From: Saprospiraceae bacterium
GTDB taxonomy: Bacteria; Bacteroidota; Bacteroidia; Chitinophagales; Saprospiraceae
Reading direction: 5' to 3'
NCBI GenBank assembly: GCA_016717265.1
Contig: JADKFX010000001.1
Location: 1,748,501-1,812,500, forward strand
DNA length: 64,000 nt
Shown piece by piece: positions 1-9,608 of the stretch. Numbering within the stretch: position 1 is the stretch's first letter; every line of letters begins with the position of its first letter. The position numbers and the translations under genes were made by a program. The notes beneath the pieces were generated by a model. It ran no database searches, was not told the origin of the DNA, and worked only from the letters and a program-made list of their open reading frames with translations.

Positions 1-43
1 CATAAACATTCAACAAAACCGTCCGTTTATTAAGCAACTTCAT
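1..43 (-). CDS. Start of a divergent gene, cut by the left window edge
   Basis: An ATG on the minus strand at 43-41 opens a frame that stays open to the left edge (14 codons, starting MKLLNKRTVLLNVY). An exact TAnnTTTG box lies on the same strand at 74-67, about 24 bases before the ATG, which is a normal Bacteroidota spacing. Too little is visible to name a product. The gene would be transcribed divergently from mnmA. The alternative is that the frame is chance and the region 29-50, which forms an 8-bp hairpin, belongs to the end of something else. Confidence 0.35.
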   Translation of the reverse strand, partial: MKLLNKRTVLLNVY

Positions 44-66
44 GCTTAATCCCTTTTTTGGGACTG

Positions 67-74
67 CAAATATA
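67..74 (-). promoter_or_regulatory. Candidate -7 box for the leftward partial gene
   Basis: Minus-strand TATATTTG matches the Bacteroidota -7 consensus TAnnTTTG exactly. No clear -33 TTTG is seen at 19-21 bases upstream. It lies just upstream of the only minus-strand ATG here. Confidence 0.4.
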
Positions 75-160
75 CAATTTGGATGTAATTATTCACCTTA
101 CTATGATAAAAAATTATTCAAGAATAAAAGTAAAACATTATGAAATATTATAATGTGTTA

Positions 161-168
161 TATCTTTG
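161..168 (+). promoter_or_regulatory. Candidate -7 box of mnmA
   Basis: TATCTTTG matches TAnnTTTG and ends 14 bases before the mnmA ATG, implying a very short leader. The -33 element is not obvious. Confidence 0.45.
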
Positions 169-182
169 TAATATAGTGACTT

Positions 183-1304
183 ATGAGTAAAAATGGCAAA
201 ATTCTGGTAGCAATGAGTGGCGGTATCGATAGTACCGTAACTGCATTATTGTTGCATGAAGCTGGTTATGAGGTCATAGGTGTTACCATGAAAACCTGGG
301 ATTATGCTTCCTCCGGGAGCTCTAAAAAGGAAACTGGTTGTTGTAATTTGGATTCCCTTCAAGACGCCAGACGGGTTGCTGTCGATATGGGTTTTCACCA
401 CTTTATCCTCGATATTCGGGATGAATTTGGCGAAGCAGTAATAGAAAATTTTGTAGAGGAATACCTTGCCGGACGAACACCCAACCCTTGCGTACTTTGT
501 AATACTCATATTAAATGGAATGCTTTGCTCCGAAGGGCAGACTCCCTGGATTGCGAATTTATTGCTACCGGCCATTATGCCAGAATTCATGCTAATGACG
601 ATTCTTATTATATATCTAAAGCAAAAGACTTAAATAAAGATCAATCTTATGTCCTTTGGGGACTAAGTCAAGAGTGTATTAAGCGAAGTAAGTTTCCACT
701 TTCTGAATTCTTAAAACCTGAAGTTAGAGCGATTGCATTTGATCGGGGTTATTCAGATCTTTCAAAAAAAGCGGAGAGCTATGAAATTTGTTTTGTTCCA
801 GATAATGACTATCGTGGTTTTCTTAAAAGACGGGTAGAAGGATTAGAGGAAAAAGTAAAAAATGGTTCGTTTGTAGATGTAGATGGAAATATTTTGGGAC
901 AGCACGAAGGGTATCCTTTTTTTACCATCGGACAACGAAAAGGATTAGGTAAAGCATTTGGTAAACCGATGTTTGTTTCCGAAATTATTCCGGATACGAA
1001 TACAGTCGTTTTAGCAGAAGGAGAAGATTTAGAACGCAATCGGATGTTAGTTGGAAAAGTAAATTTTCAAAAATTTAAAACCATAGATCCGCATAAAGAA
1101 TTGGTAACAAAAATAAGGTATAAAGATCCGGGTCATCAATCTTTAGTACAAACAGTTGGTAAAGATTTAGAAATTGAATTTATCGGACCTGTTAAAGGAA
1201 TTGCTCCAGGACAATCTGCCGTTGTTTATGATGGTGATGATGTTGTTTGTGGTGGAATTATTTATCAATCCAGAAATATTTTTAAGGATCTTGTTGAAAT
1301 GTGA
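183..1304 (+). CDS. mnmA: tRNA-specific 2-thiouridylase MnmA
   Basis: Cytoplasmic ATP-dependent enzyme that installs sulfur at U34 (s2U) of the tRNAs for Lys, Glu and Gln. The 373-residue length is normal for the family. Visible motifs are the PP-loop SGGIDST near residues 12-18, the first catalytic cysteine in TPNPCVLCN (Cys103) and the second in SYEICFVPDN (Cys203), placed like the cysteine pair of the E. coli enzyme. The tRNA-binding FTIGQRKGLG stretch and a C-terminal beta-barrel follow. The ATG is the first in frame and sits 14 bases after a -7 box. It is probably transcribed alone or with the short lipoprotein gene and rimM downstream, which would group two RNA-maturation genes. The family call is secure. 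Confidence 0.96.
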   Translation: MSKNGKILVAMSGGIDSTVTALLLHEAGYEVIGVTMKTWDYASSGSSKKETGCCNLDSLQDARRVAVDMGFHHFILDIRDEFGEAVIENFVEEYLAGRTPNPCVLCNTHIKWNALLRRADSLDCEFIATGHYARIHANDDSYYISKAKDLNKDQSYVLWGLSQECIKRSKFPLSEFLKPEVRAIAFDRGYSDLSKKAESYEICFVPDNDYRGFLKRRVEGLEEKVKNGSFVDVDGNILGQHEGYPFFTIGQRKGLGKAFGKPMFVSEIIPDTNTVVLAEGEDLERNRMLVGKVNFQKFKTIDPHKELVTKIRYKDPGHQSLVQTVGKDLEIEFIGPVKGIAPGQSAVVYDGDDVVCGGIIYQSRNIFKDLVEM

Positions 1305-1375
1305 AGTAGCCATTTAAATTTATAAATCTTCAAGCATTTGATTCGCATGAAGAATCTAAATTAAAACATCCGTTC

Positions 1376-2132
1376 ATGAAATTAAATATTTTGAATTTGC
1401 ATTTTTTGTTGATTTTACTAATGATTTATTTCATTACTTCTTGTACAAAAAATGAAACTGAAATTCTGGATCCAGCATCGTTTGGTTATGACTATTATCC
1501 GCTTGCTATTGGTAAATCCTGGACGTATCAAACAGATTCTATATTTTATTCTTTAAAAGGGACTGTTGAGATAGATTCAACAACTTCGTTTATTCGGGAA
1601 GAAATAGTAGATACGATGCGAAATAGTGTGAATGCTTTAGTTTATAGAGTGGATGTTTTTCATGCTGTAGATAGTTCATTAGGTTGGGAATTAATTAGCT
1701 CTTCATTTATTGAAAAAAATCAATATCAATTAAATAAAGTTGAAAATGGCTTGACCTTTATTCGGCTGGTTTTTCCAGTGCAGTTAAATAAATCCTGGAA
1801 TGGAAATAGTATGATTTCTCCTAAAACAAGTATCGAAGTAAATGGGGAGATTCTTGAACCATTTGATAATTGGTACTATGCATATAAGTATTTAAATAAA
1901 TCCGAAACATTAGCTAAGTAAAATTTATGCAAGTGTATGTAAAGTGGTAGAAGTTGATGAAGAAAATATAATTGCAAAGCGATATTCAGAAACAAAGTAT
2001 GCTAAAGAAGTAGGAATGATTTTTCGGGAACTCTGGCTTTTAGATACACAAAATACAAATACAAATATTCCTTTTAGAAATCGCGCAGAAAAAGGCTTTA
2101 TATTGCGGCAAACATTAGTGAATCACAATTAA
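1376..2132 (+). pseudogene. Lipoprotein gene interrupted by a frameshift
   Basis: The first frame (1376-1921) begins with a lipoprotein signal peptide whose lipobox ends at Cys23 (ITSC), followed by a beta-rich region (YYPLAIGKSWTYQTDS). It stops at TAA 1919-1921. The +1 frame continues without interruption from about 1920 to 2132 with protein-like sequence (IYASVCKVVEVDEENIIAKR) and ends five bases before rimM. Skipping one T at 1919 joins the halves into one polypeptide of about 251 residues. No named family is recognised; Bacteroidota have many such short lipoproteins with a 'PLAIGKSW' start. It may be a true pseudogene or a single-base sequencing or assembly error. The second frame has no plausible start of its own, which argues against two genes. 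Confidence 0.72.
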
Positions 2133-2137
2133 ACAAT

Positions 2138-2674
2138 ATGATCCAATTAATAGAAGCTGGACATTCTTATAAAGTTCACGGTATCAAGGGTGAATTAAAA
2201 TTGAGTTTGGACGCCAATTTTAAAAATGAAATTCTTCAACAAGGTGTCCTGTTTTTTAATTTGGATGGAAATGATGTCCCTTTTTTTATTGAATCCTATC
2301 GAGCTAAAGAGGACGCTTTATATATGAAATTTAAAGAGCTTGAATCGCCGGAAGCAGCTCGTGAATTGAGCAACAAAATTATTTATACAGATAAAAACAA
2401 ATTACAGAATACCCCCGATCAAGTTTTTGAAGATACTAATGAAGACAGCGAGGAAAGCTTTGAAGATTTTATTGAATATATTATTTTAGATAAAAATACA
2501 GGCATACAAACCAAAATTATTGGGATCGAAGAATATCCATCACAATGGATGGCATTATGTATTGTAAATAATAAAGAAGTTATGATTCCTATGAGAGTGG
2601 AATGGATTGAGCAGATTGATGATATAAATCAACTCATAACTATGAATTTACCCGATGGAATATTTGAATTGTAA
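2138..2674 (+). CDS. rimM: Ribosome maturation factor RimM
   Basis: Binds ribosomal protein S19 and assists maturation of the 30S subunit head. The 178-residue protein has the two expected parts: an N-terminal RimM beta-barrel (residues 1-85, starting with a GHSYKVHGIKGELKL-type motif) and a C-terminal PRC-barrel (about 105-178, with the PMRVEWI stretch). An acidic linker (about residues 92-105) separates them. The ATG lies five bases after the stop of the broken lipoprotein gene, so the two are probably co-transcribed. The family's usual neighbours (rpsP, trmD, rplS) are absent. The sequence is divergent, as is typical for Bacteroidota RimM, but the start and length fit well. Confidence 0.88.
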   Translation: MIQLIEAGHSYKVHGIKGELKLSLDANFKNEILQQGVLFFNLDGNDVPFFIESYRAKEDALYMKFKELESPEAARELSNKIIYTDKNKLQNTPDQVFEDTNEDSEESFEDFIEYIILDKNTGIQTKIIGIEEYPSQWMALCIVNNKEVMIPMRVEWIEQIDDINQLITMNLPDGIFEL

Positions 2675-2723
2675 AATTTAAAATGTTTTTTCTTTGAAGT
2701 TCGGCGAAAAAAATGTCCAGGCA

Positions 2724-4034
2724 TTAAGAACTATACATCATGCCCGCCACACAGGCAGTCATTAAACAAGCAATCGTTCCCCCAATTAAAGCTTTCATTC
2801 CCATTTCACTTAAATTGGTTCGTTGGTTTGGTGCTAAAGTACTAATACCACCAATTTGAATTCCAATACTTGCAAAATTGGCAAACCCTGATAATGCATA
2901 AGTTGCAATAAGCGTTGATTTTGACAAAGGTTCCAGGATATGAGAAGATAGCATTTTTGAGAAACTGCCATATGCATAGAATTCATTGATCATTGTTTTT
3001 TCACCTAATAATTGTCCGATGGTAAAAATGTCTTGAGCTGGTGTACCAATAAGCCAAGCAACTGGTGCAAATAAATATCCAAACAATAATCGCAAACTCA
3101 ATCCATCATATCGTTGATTTGTAAGATCTGTAATTAAAGGATTTAATTGTGTCCAGGATCCAATTTTAAAGAGCGTTGCATCAAAAAGATAAACAAGTGC
3201 AGTAAACACAATCAGCATTGCACCAACATTTACAGCTAATCTTAAGCCATCGGTAGTGCCAATAGAAATGGCATCCAGAAAATTGCTGCCTAAATATTCT
3301 TTCGAAACTTTTATTTCCCTGTCTAAACTGAGTTCATCTGTATTTGGGAATAACATTTTTGAAATCACTATAGCGGCTGGCGCTGAAATTATAGATTGCG
3401 TTAATAAATGCAAGGCATAATAAGCTTGAGCATCCGGATCATTCCCGCCAAGCATTTGAACATATGCACCTAAAACAGAACCTGCAGTGTTTGCCATACC
3501 TCCAATCATAATGCAAAGAATTTCGGATTTATTCATAGCTGCTAAATAAGGCCGAATCATAATGGGAGCTTCTGTTTGTCCGAGAAATATATTAGCAGCA
3601 GTAGATAAACTTTCAGCACCCGAAAGTTTCATCGATTTTGATAATAGCCATGCAAATACAAAACAGATTCTTTGTAAAATACCAAAATAATATAGCAAGG
3701 AAGATAGTGCTGAGAAAATGATAATGGTGGGCAGCACCTGGATCGCAAAAACGAATGCCCAAGGTTGACTTGCATCTGCAAGATTCCCAAATAGAAATTC
3801 AATTCCTTTATGAAAAATACTTATTAAAGAAACAAAACGTTCTGAGATCCACTTAAAAATAATATGGATTACATGCACTTTCATAACCCCAAGTGCAAAC
3901 ATGATTTGTATGAATAATCCTATCGTCACCAATCTCCAATTGATTGCTTTTCTATTCGTACTTAATAAATAAGACAAGCCAACTAAAAATGCAATTCCAA
4001 TGGCACCTCTGTAGATATTTGTAAAAACTTCCAT
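2724..4034 (-). CDS. Concentrative nucleoside transporter (CNT/NupC family)
   Basis: Inner-membrane symporter predicted to import nucleosides with H+ or Na+. It has 436 residues and many hydrophobic helices. The family hallmark for nucleoside and ion binding is visible at about residues 140-170 (GAESLSTAANIFLGQTEAP followed by IRPYL), and a second conserved block (GGMANTAGSVLGAY) follows. The C-terminal half contains the SGFANFASIGIQIGG motif typical of CNT proteins. It is divergent from the uridine kinase gene, so the two could share a salvage theme: import of uridine and its phosphorylation. Substrate preference cannot be read from the sequence. The ATG start at 4034 is the first in frame. 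Confidence 0.92.
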   Translation of the reverse strand: MEVFTNIYRGAIGIAFLVGLSYLLSTNRKAINWRLVTIGLFIQIMFALGVMKVHVIHIIFKWISERFVSLISIFHKGIEFLFGNLADASQPWAFVFAIQVLPTIIIFSALSSLLYYFGILQRICFVFAWLLSKSMKLSGAESLSTAANIFLGQTEAPIMIRPYLAAMNKSEILCIMIGGMANTAGSVLGAYVQMLGGNDPDAQAYYALHLLTQSIISAPAAIVISKMLFPNTDELSLDREIKVSKEYLGSNFLDAISIGTTDGLRLAVNVGAMLIVFTALVYLFDATLFKIGSWTQLNPLITDLTNQRYDGLSLRLLFGYLFAPVAWLIGTPAQDIFTIGQLLGEKTMINEFYAYGSFSKMLSSHILEPLSKSTLIATYALSGFANFASIGIQIGGISTLAPNQRTNLSEMGMKALIGGTIACLMTACVAGMMYSS

Positions 4035-4230
4035 GTAAGCTTCCAGGTTTGATTGAATGGTGAAGATAACATTAATCTTAAATTATAATTCAGTTAGGAA
4101 TTGTACTTTCAAACCAAAGGTTTTAATTCTAATTTGAATGAATAGCATTCAAAATCGCTGATACCGGGCACCCATTTAGATGATCATTTTGCTTCTAATG
4201 TTCTAAGAAATGTAAATCCATTAAAATAGA

Positions 4231-4875
4231 TTGGAAAAATTAACCAATTTTATACCTTCTAAGAATTGCGTTATGTTTATAGGAATTTGTGGCGGAAGCG
4301 GAGCAGGAAAAACGGCTTTTATAAATCAATTAAGAACTCGATTTACGGAATCGGAACTTGGATTGATTTCAGAAGATAATTATTATTTTCCAATGCCGCT
4401 GCAAAAAGCCGACAATCGGGGTGTGATCAATTTTGACATTCCTGAATCGATTGATCATGAAGCATTTATAAGCGATCTTCATAAATTAAGACGAGGCGAA
4501 GTTGTCAGTCGTGCAGAATATACCTTTAATAATGACCAATCTAGAGCGAAATTGCTGCAGATTCCACCTGCTAAAATTTATATAATTGAAGGGTTATTTA
4601 TTCTTTATCATCAGGATACAAGAGATTTACTGGACTTATCAATTTTGATTCATGCAAAGGATAATTTAAAGATTATCAGGCGAATAAATCGAGATAAAGA
4701 AGAACGAAATTATCCCATAGAAGATGTTTTATACCGGTATCAATATCATGTTGCTCCTGCATATGATAGATACATTGATCCTTATATTGATGAATTGGAT
4801 CTGATTATTAACAATAATAATAGTTTTGACAAGGGGGTAGATGTGCTTTCTGCTTTCATTCAATCGAATCTTTAG
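4231..4875 (+). CDS. udk: Uridine kinase
   Basis: P-loop kinase of the pyrimidine salvage pathway that phosphorylates uridine or cytidine. The Walker A motif is GGSGAGKT at residues 21-28 of the 214-residue frame; a substrate-binding SEDNYYFP stretch, the IIEGLFILY strand and the lid segment RRINRDKEER follow in family order. The longest frame starts with TTG at 4231. An ATG at 4273 would begin the protein directly at MFIGICGG and is an equally plausible start; nothing resembling a ribosome binding site decides between them. The position next to a divergent nucleoside transporter supports a role in salvage. Phosphoribulokinase-like relatives are the only realistic alternative. Confidence 0.85.
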   Translation: MEKLTNFIPSKNCVMFIGICGGSGAGKTAFINQLRTRFTESELGLISEDNYYFPMPLQKADNRGVINFDIPESIDHEAFISDLHKLRRGEVVSRAEYTFNNDQSRAKLLQIPPAKIYIIEGLFILYHQDTRDLLDLSILIHAKDNLKIIRRINRDKEERNYPIEDVLYRYQYHVAPAYDRYIDPYIDELDLIINNNNSFDKGVDVLSAFIQSNL

Positions 4876-5123
4876 CTTTTAAAATTTTGGATGATCTAAG
4901 CTTTTTTGGAGCATAGATTACGAATTTTCACAATTTGTAAAATAAGTTACATATTTATTTATATCAATTGTATAGTGTTGTTAATCAATGTTATATATTA
5001 AAAATATAGCAATAACATATTAAAAAAATAAACACATTATAAATAATTGGTATATAATTTGAAGGATATCCAGGATTGACCGAGCATACACACATTTACT
5101 CTAGAACCTTAAACTATTTATCC

Positions 5124-8100
5124 ATGAACCGAAGTTTAATCGCGCTAAAGGCGTTGATGGTATTTATGATTGCCGGTTTTGCCATCCAAGTAGCAAACAC
5201 GAAAGGGGCTCCGAATCTTATAAATTCGTTTTTTGCACCGCCCATGGCATGCAATGATTTAGTCCATATCTCATTAGATACCAATTGTATAGCTACCGTC
5301 ACTCCAGAAATGGTATTAGAAGATCTAATCGGAAGTCCAAGTGATTATCTGATTAAAGTCTATTATAGTGGTGGACAAGAACAGGCTGATTTGCTATTTG
5401 ATACTCGGGATATTAATAAAAAATACGACTATAAAATTTGGCATATTCAATCTGGAAATTCCTGTTGGGGAAAGATTTTAATTGAAGATAAATTTCCACC
5501 CCAATTGATTTGTGCAAATGATACGGTTCGATGTGGTGATACGATAACACCAAGATATCTAGGCTTTCCAATTCCGAATTGGTTGTCGGTTACAATAGAT
5601 TCTATTGGCCCGTTTTCATATTTGGTTTATGGATGGGATCGATGTGGATATGTAAAATTATCTTATAAAGATTATGTTACAAATTATCCTTGCGACAGCA
5701 TCTGCATTCGAAGAATTATAAGGATGTGGTCAGCAACAGATTCTATTGGGAATAATGCAATGTGTTCAGATACGATTTGTGTTTTGCGCCCAACAGAAGT
5801 GGATATTGTTTATCCACATCACTATGATGATTTTGATAGGCCTTATATAAAATGTGATACTATTTTTCCAAAATTACCCAATGGAAATCCATCACCAGAA
5901 TTTACTGGATGGCCAGTTCCAACTGGTTGTAATACCTTAACAGCGACTTATACAGATCTGAAAATCAATGTGTGTGGTGCTACCTTTAAAGTGCTGAGAA
6001 GATGGGTTATTTTAAATTGGTGCACCGGTAGAATTACAGAATACAATCAAATTATTAAGGTAGTTGATGATGAAGCACCTAAATTTAGATGTCCGAAAGA
6101 TTTGACAATCGGAATGAAATTATATGCTTGTGAAAGTGATGGTAAATTGCCAATTCCCGATTCCGTTTTTGACTGCAGTGCTTGGCACTATGATATCTTT
6201 ACGAAGACTATTGATACCAAAACTGGAAATCCTCAAGACAGATCAAAACAATATTTGGAATATAATAAGGCAGAAAATTGTTTTTATTTAAGAGGCGCAC
6301 CGGAAGGAAGAATTTGGGTAATCTATCAATTAATTGATGAATGCGGAAATATTTCTGAATGTACGATTGAAGTAGGCGTTGTTGATAATTTAGCACCGAT
6401 TCCAATTTGCGATCAAAAAACAACGATTGCATTAGGTATAGATGGAACTGCGAAAGCCTTTGCAGAAACATTTAATGATAGATCGATTGATAATTGTGGG
6501 ATTGATTATTTTCTAGTGAGACGAATGAATGATCCTTGTAAATCCGGAACAGATATTTTTGGTCCGTATGTTGGTTTTTGTTGTGCCGATGTTGGGCAAA
6601 TTGTGATGGTTGCCTTAGAAGTAACAGATTATTGGGGTAACAAAAATACTTGTATGGTTGAAGCTACCGTCCAGGATAAGGAACCACCCATAGTGATTCC
6701 ACCAACAGATATCACAGTGGATTGTAGATTTCCAATAAACTGGAATGATTTAAGCAATTTTGGAGTTGTTCGATTGAGTCAAGCGGAAAGAAAGCAAATA
6801 ATTATTGCAGATCCATTTTATCAAAAAGTAAAATATATTGCAGGAATTGATGGATTAGCAACTGATAATTGCGAAGTAACATTGACAGAGACCTATGAAA
6901 AAAATATTCAATGTAATGCAGGCACTATAAAGAGAATTTTTAATGTGGTTGATAAACAGGGCTTAACGAGTTCTACTTTTCAAACGATTACAATCACTAA
7001 TACGAAACCTTTTTACATAAATGGAAATGACCATAACGATCCAAATGATGATGTAGTTTGGCCGAAGAGTATTGAAATCAATTCTTGTAATAATGTAATG
7101 ACGCATCCGGATCAAACAGGTTATCCAATCTATGTGAATACAAATTGTGCACAAGTTGCAGCCAATTGGGATGACACAAAGTTGACCGTTTTAGATAGTA
7201 CCTGTTATAAAATTTTACGGAAATGGGTAGTCATTGATTGGTGTCAATATGACCGAATAAAATTAACAGGTATTTGGGAATACACTCAGGTAATTGCTGT
7301 TAAAAGTTCAGAACCACCTACATTAGAAACCTGTGGTGAAGTTGATTTTTGTGATCAAAATGCTTTTTATAATCCAAATACTAAACAATGTCTTGGTACC
7401 TATAATTTAAAGGGGAGTGGATATGATGATTGTACAGATCCACAAGATTTAATTTGGAAACATAGATTGGATGTCGATAATGATGGAAGTTTTGACCCAC
7501 CAATTTTAGGAGATGTAGCCACCGGAGTATTGCCAATTGGTACACACCGATTGCGATGGATACTTACAGACCAATGTGGGAATAGTTCAACCTGTGATCA
7601 AGTATTTAAAATACGGGATTGCAAGAAACCAACACCATATTGTATCAATGGCGTAGTCACTGTAATAATGCCTTCTACAGGAGCAATTACAGTATGGGCC
7701 AGAGATTTAAATCTTAATAGTTTTGACAATTGTACAAGACCTGAAAAATTGTTCTTTTCTTTTTCACCGGACATTAATAATACTTCTGTTACTTACAATT
7801 GTGATAGTTTATTCAGACAAAGAATTATTACAAAAGTGGTGCGAATATATGTAACCGATGAATATGGAAATCAGGATTATTGCGAGACTACAATTCGGAT
7901 TCAGGACAATAATAATGCATGTCCAACGAATGGTCCAGGTTTTAATTTATCAGGTACCGTTACGATTGCGAATAATGATGCATTAGTAAATGCTGAAATC
8001 ACTTTAAAAGATCAAATCGGAAATACGATTACACAACAAACAACAGATATCAAAGGAAATTATGCTTTTCACGACTTACACCTCAGTGACTTTTCTTTGA

Positions 8101-9161
8101 TTGCGAGCAAAAACGATGAAATAACCAATGGCGTCAGTACAATGGATATAGTTTTAATTCAAAGACATATATTAGGTCTTAAATTATTAAACTCTCCCTA
8201 CAAAATGTTAGCGGCCGATGTAAATAATTCAAATACTATATCTGCAAAAGATGTATCCGATATAAGAAGAGCTATTTTAGGTATTGTAAATGAATTTCCA
8301 AATGGAACACCATCCTGGAAATTTATTAAAGCGGATCATATATTTTTAAATCCGGAGTTGCCTTGGAATGCTCCTGGTACTATTGAAAGTAATACAGTCC
8401 CTGATCAATTTGATCAATTGAATTTTATGGGTATAAAAACGGGCGATGTTGATTTATCTGCAGAAATTAATGTGAAGAATGCTGGTAATCAACAAAGATC
8501 CAATTCAATTTCATGGACATATGGGCAAGTTAATATTCATCAGGATGGTAGTTTGCAAATTGATATAAAAACAACCTCCGATGTAAAACTTGATGGATTC
8601 CAGTTAGGATTATCAATGGATCTTTTGAATGCTTCTTTTAAGGAAGTTCGATCAGCAGCATGCGATATTAATCCAGAAGATTATAGAATAGAAGCGAATC
8701 AATTAAAAATAAGTTGGGTTCCTAATCGAAGTCTTGAATTGAAAGCTGGTACAATTTTATTTACGATAAAATTGCAAACTTCCATTGGACTTTTAAAAGC
8801 AGCTGATTATTTAAAAATGTTGAAAGGTTTTTCTAGTGAAGTTTATCTGAATGATAAAGCATATTCATTAAATATTCAAAATGAGAATGGAATTAAATCT
8901 CAAATGATCTTTTATTCCTTACAACCAAATCCATTTAGTGAATATACAAATTTACGATTTGAAATGCCTACTGAAGGAACTGCGATATTAAAAGTGTATG
9001 ATCTTACAGGTAAGAATTTACATACCATGGATGTAAAATGTGTACAAGGAATAAACGAACTTCGAATTTCGAAAAAAGATTTAGCAACTGATGGTTTGAT
9101 GTATTATGTTTTATCAAGTGCATTTGGAACGATATCTGATCGAATGATCGTACTTGAATAG
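5124..9161 (+). CDS. Giant exported HYR/dockerin protein with T9SS tail (array gene 1)
   Basis: Secreted, probably surface-attached protein of 1345 residues. The frame is open from a TTG at 5076, but the ATG at 5124 starts a normal signal peptide (MNRSLIALKALMVFMIAGFA), so it is preferred. Order of modules: a short Cys-rich module ending in GNSCW and IEDKFPPQLIC, several HYR-like beta-sandwiches with DNC/DECGN-type cysteines, a carboxypeptidase-regulatory-like domain (about 938-996), a dockerin-like domain (about 995-1056, with STMDIVLIQRHILG and DVNNSNTISAKD), a cohesin-like sandwich and a T9SS type A sorting domain (about 1265-1345, LQPNPFSEYTNLRFE). It has the same architecture as the later array genes but is clearly diverged from them and may be the oldest member. 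A TAATTTG box at 5055-5061 is a possible variant promoter. A strong terminator follows. Its ligand is unknown. Confidence 0.85.
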   Translation: MNRSLIALKALMVFMIAGFAIQVANTKGAPNLINSFFAPPMACNDLVHISLDTNCIATVTPEMVLEDLIGSPSDYLIKVYYSGGQEQADLLFDTRDINKKYDYKIWHIQSGNSCWGKILIEDKFPPQLICANDTVRCGDTITPRYLGFPIPNWLSVTIDSIGPFSYLVYGWDRCGYVKLSYKDYVTNYPCDSICIRRIIRMWSATDSIGNNAMCSDTICVLRPTEVDIVYPHHYDDFDRPYIKCDTIFPKLPNGNPSPEFTGWPVPTGCNTLTATYTDLKINVCGATFKVLRRWVILNWCTGRITEYNQIIKVVDDEAPKFRCPKDLTIGMKLYACESDGKLPIPDSVFDCSAWHYDIFTKTIDTKTGNPQDRSKQYLEYNKAENCFYLRGAPEGRIWVIYQLIDECGNISECTIEVGVVDNLAPIPICDQKTTIALGIDGTAKAFAETFNDRSIDNCGIDYFLVRRMNDPCKSGTDIFGPYVGFCCADVGQIVMVALEVTDYWGNKNTCMVEATVQDKEPPIVIPPTDITVDCRFPINWNDLSNFGVVRLSQAERKQIIIADPFYQKVKYIAGIDGLATDNCEVTLTETYEKNIQCNAGTIKRIFNVVDKQGLTSSTFQTITITNTKPFYINGNDHNDPNDDVVWPKSIEINSCNNVMTHPDQTGYPIYVNTNCAQVAANWDDTKLTVLDSTCYKILRKWVVIDWCQYDRIKLTGIWEYTQVIAVKSSEPPTLETCGEVDFCDQNAFYNPNTKQCLGTYNLKGSGYDDCTDPQDLIWKHRLDVDNDGSFDPPILGDVATGVLPIGTHRLRWILTDQCGNSSTCDQVFKIRDCKKPTPYCINGVVTVIMPSTGAITVWARDLNLNSFDNCTRPEKLFFSFSPDINNTSVTYNCDSLFRQRIITKVVRIYVTDEYGNQDYCETTIRIQDNNNACPTNGPGFNLSGTVTIANNDALVNAEITLKDQIGNTITQQTTDIKGNYAFHDLHLSDFSLIASKNDEITNGVSTMDIVLIQRHILGLKLLNSPYKMLAADVNNSNTISAKDVSDIRRAILGIVNEFPNGTPSWKFIKADHIFLNPELPWNAPGTIESNTVPDQFDQLNFMGIKTGDVDLSAEINVKNAGNQQRSNSISWTYGQVNIHQDGSLQIDIKTTSDVKLDGFQLGLSMDLLNASFKEVRSAACDINPEDYRIEANQLKISWVPNRSLELKAGTILFTIKLQTSIGLLKAADYLKMLKGFSSEVYLNDKAYSLNIQNENGIKSQMIFYSLQPNPFSEYTNLRFEMPTEGTAILKVYDLTGKNLHTMDVKCVQGINELRISKKDLATDGLMYYVLSSAFGTISDRMIVLE

Positions 9162-9185
9162 ATTTTAAGATAATAAATGAAGTCA

Positions 9186-9216
9186 AAGCCAACTTGTTTC
9201 AAGTTGGCTTTTTTTG
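9186..9216 (+). terminator. Rho-independent terminator after array gene 1
   Basis: Perfect 11-bp stem (AAGCCAACTTG with CAAGTTGGCTT), TTT loop, followed by a T run. It begins 24 bases after the stop of the gene ending at 9161. Confidence 0.9.
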
Positions 9217-9434
9217 TTTTAGAAGGCAACCTCAAGGGCGTTTCCAAAGGAGCTTCCATACTAAAAGGAGTGTACTTTCATAGTGATTTATAGCAAAATG
9301 GGGAATAATTAGATCATTAAAAATATTATTCATTTAATATTATTATATAAATATCTGATAAACAAGTACTTATGAGGTTAAATTTTGATTTTTTCATATA
9401 ACATTTAATTTCATATCTAATTTATTTTAATATT

Positions 9435-9467
9435 TTTGGCTTTATATTGTAACAAGTTATATATTTG
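9435..9467 (+). promoter_or_regulatory. Promoter of the 4280-residue gene (-33 TTTG, -7 TATATTTG)
   Basis: TTTG at 9435-9438 and TATATTTG at 9460-9467 are separated by 21 bases, a good fit to the Bacteroidota consensus. The TTG that would open the longest possible frame (9465-9467) lies inside the -7 box, so it cannot be the translation start of a transcript made from here; this supports the ATG at 9609. Confidence 0.65.
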
Positions 9468-9608
9468 CACTGGAGATATATATATTTTTCATCCCCCCAC
9501 ATCTCCACCTCTTTAGAAATCAACGGGTTAGCCGTTAGATTTGGATTTATACACATAAACTCCAAATCGACGCTCGATTTTACATGCTTAACCTATTGTT
9601 TTTTAAAA
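9468..9608 (+). promoter_or_regulatory. Structured 5' leader of the 4280-residue gene
   Basis: The roughly 135-nt leader can form four hairpins: GGAGAT/ATCTCC (9472-9477 with 9501-9506), AACGG/CCGTT (9522-9526 with 9532-9536), TTTGGA+TTTA/TAAA+TCCAAA (9540-9566) and AAATCGA/TCGATTT (9564-9580). The last two share bases 9564-9566 and compete. No known riboswitch class is recognised. Confidence 0.4.

Larger units (their letters stand above)
9162..9608 (+). other. Gene-free region: terminator, promoter and structured leader
   Basis: These 447 bases hold no credible gene. They contain the terminator of the upstream gene (9186-9216), an AT-rich stretch, a full -33/-7 promoter (9435-9467) and a hairpin-rich leader up to the ATG of the 4280-residue gene. 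Confidence 0.7.

Noticed and set aside
9490..9512. Stretch resembling the 3' end of a tRNA or tmRNA (CCCCCC, then ATCTCCACC), possibly an integration site
   Set aside because: No matching D- or anticodon-arm is found, the GGAGAT partner is too close, and no integrase gene is near. Simpler as a leader hairpin.
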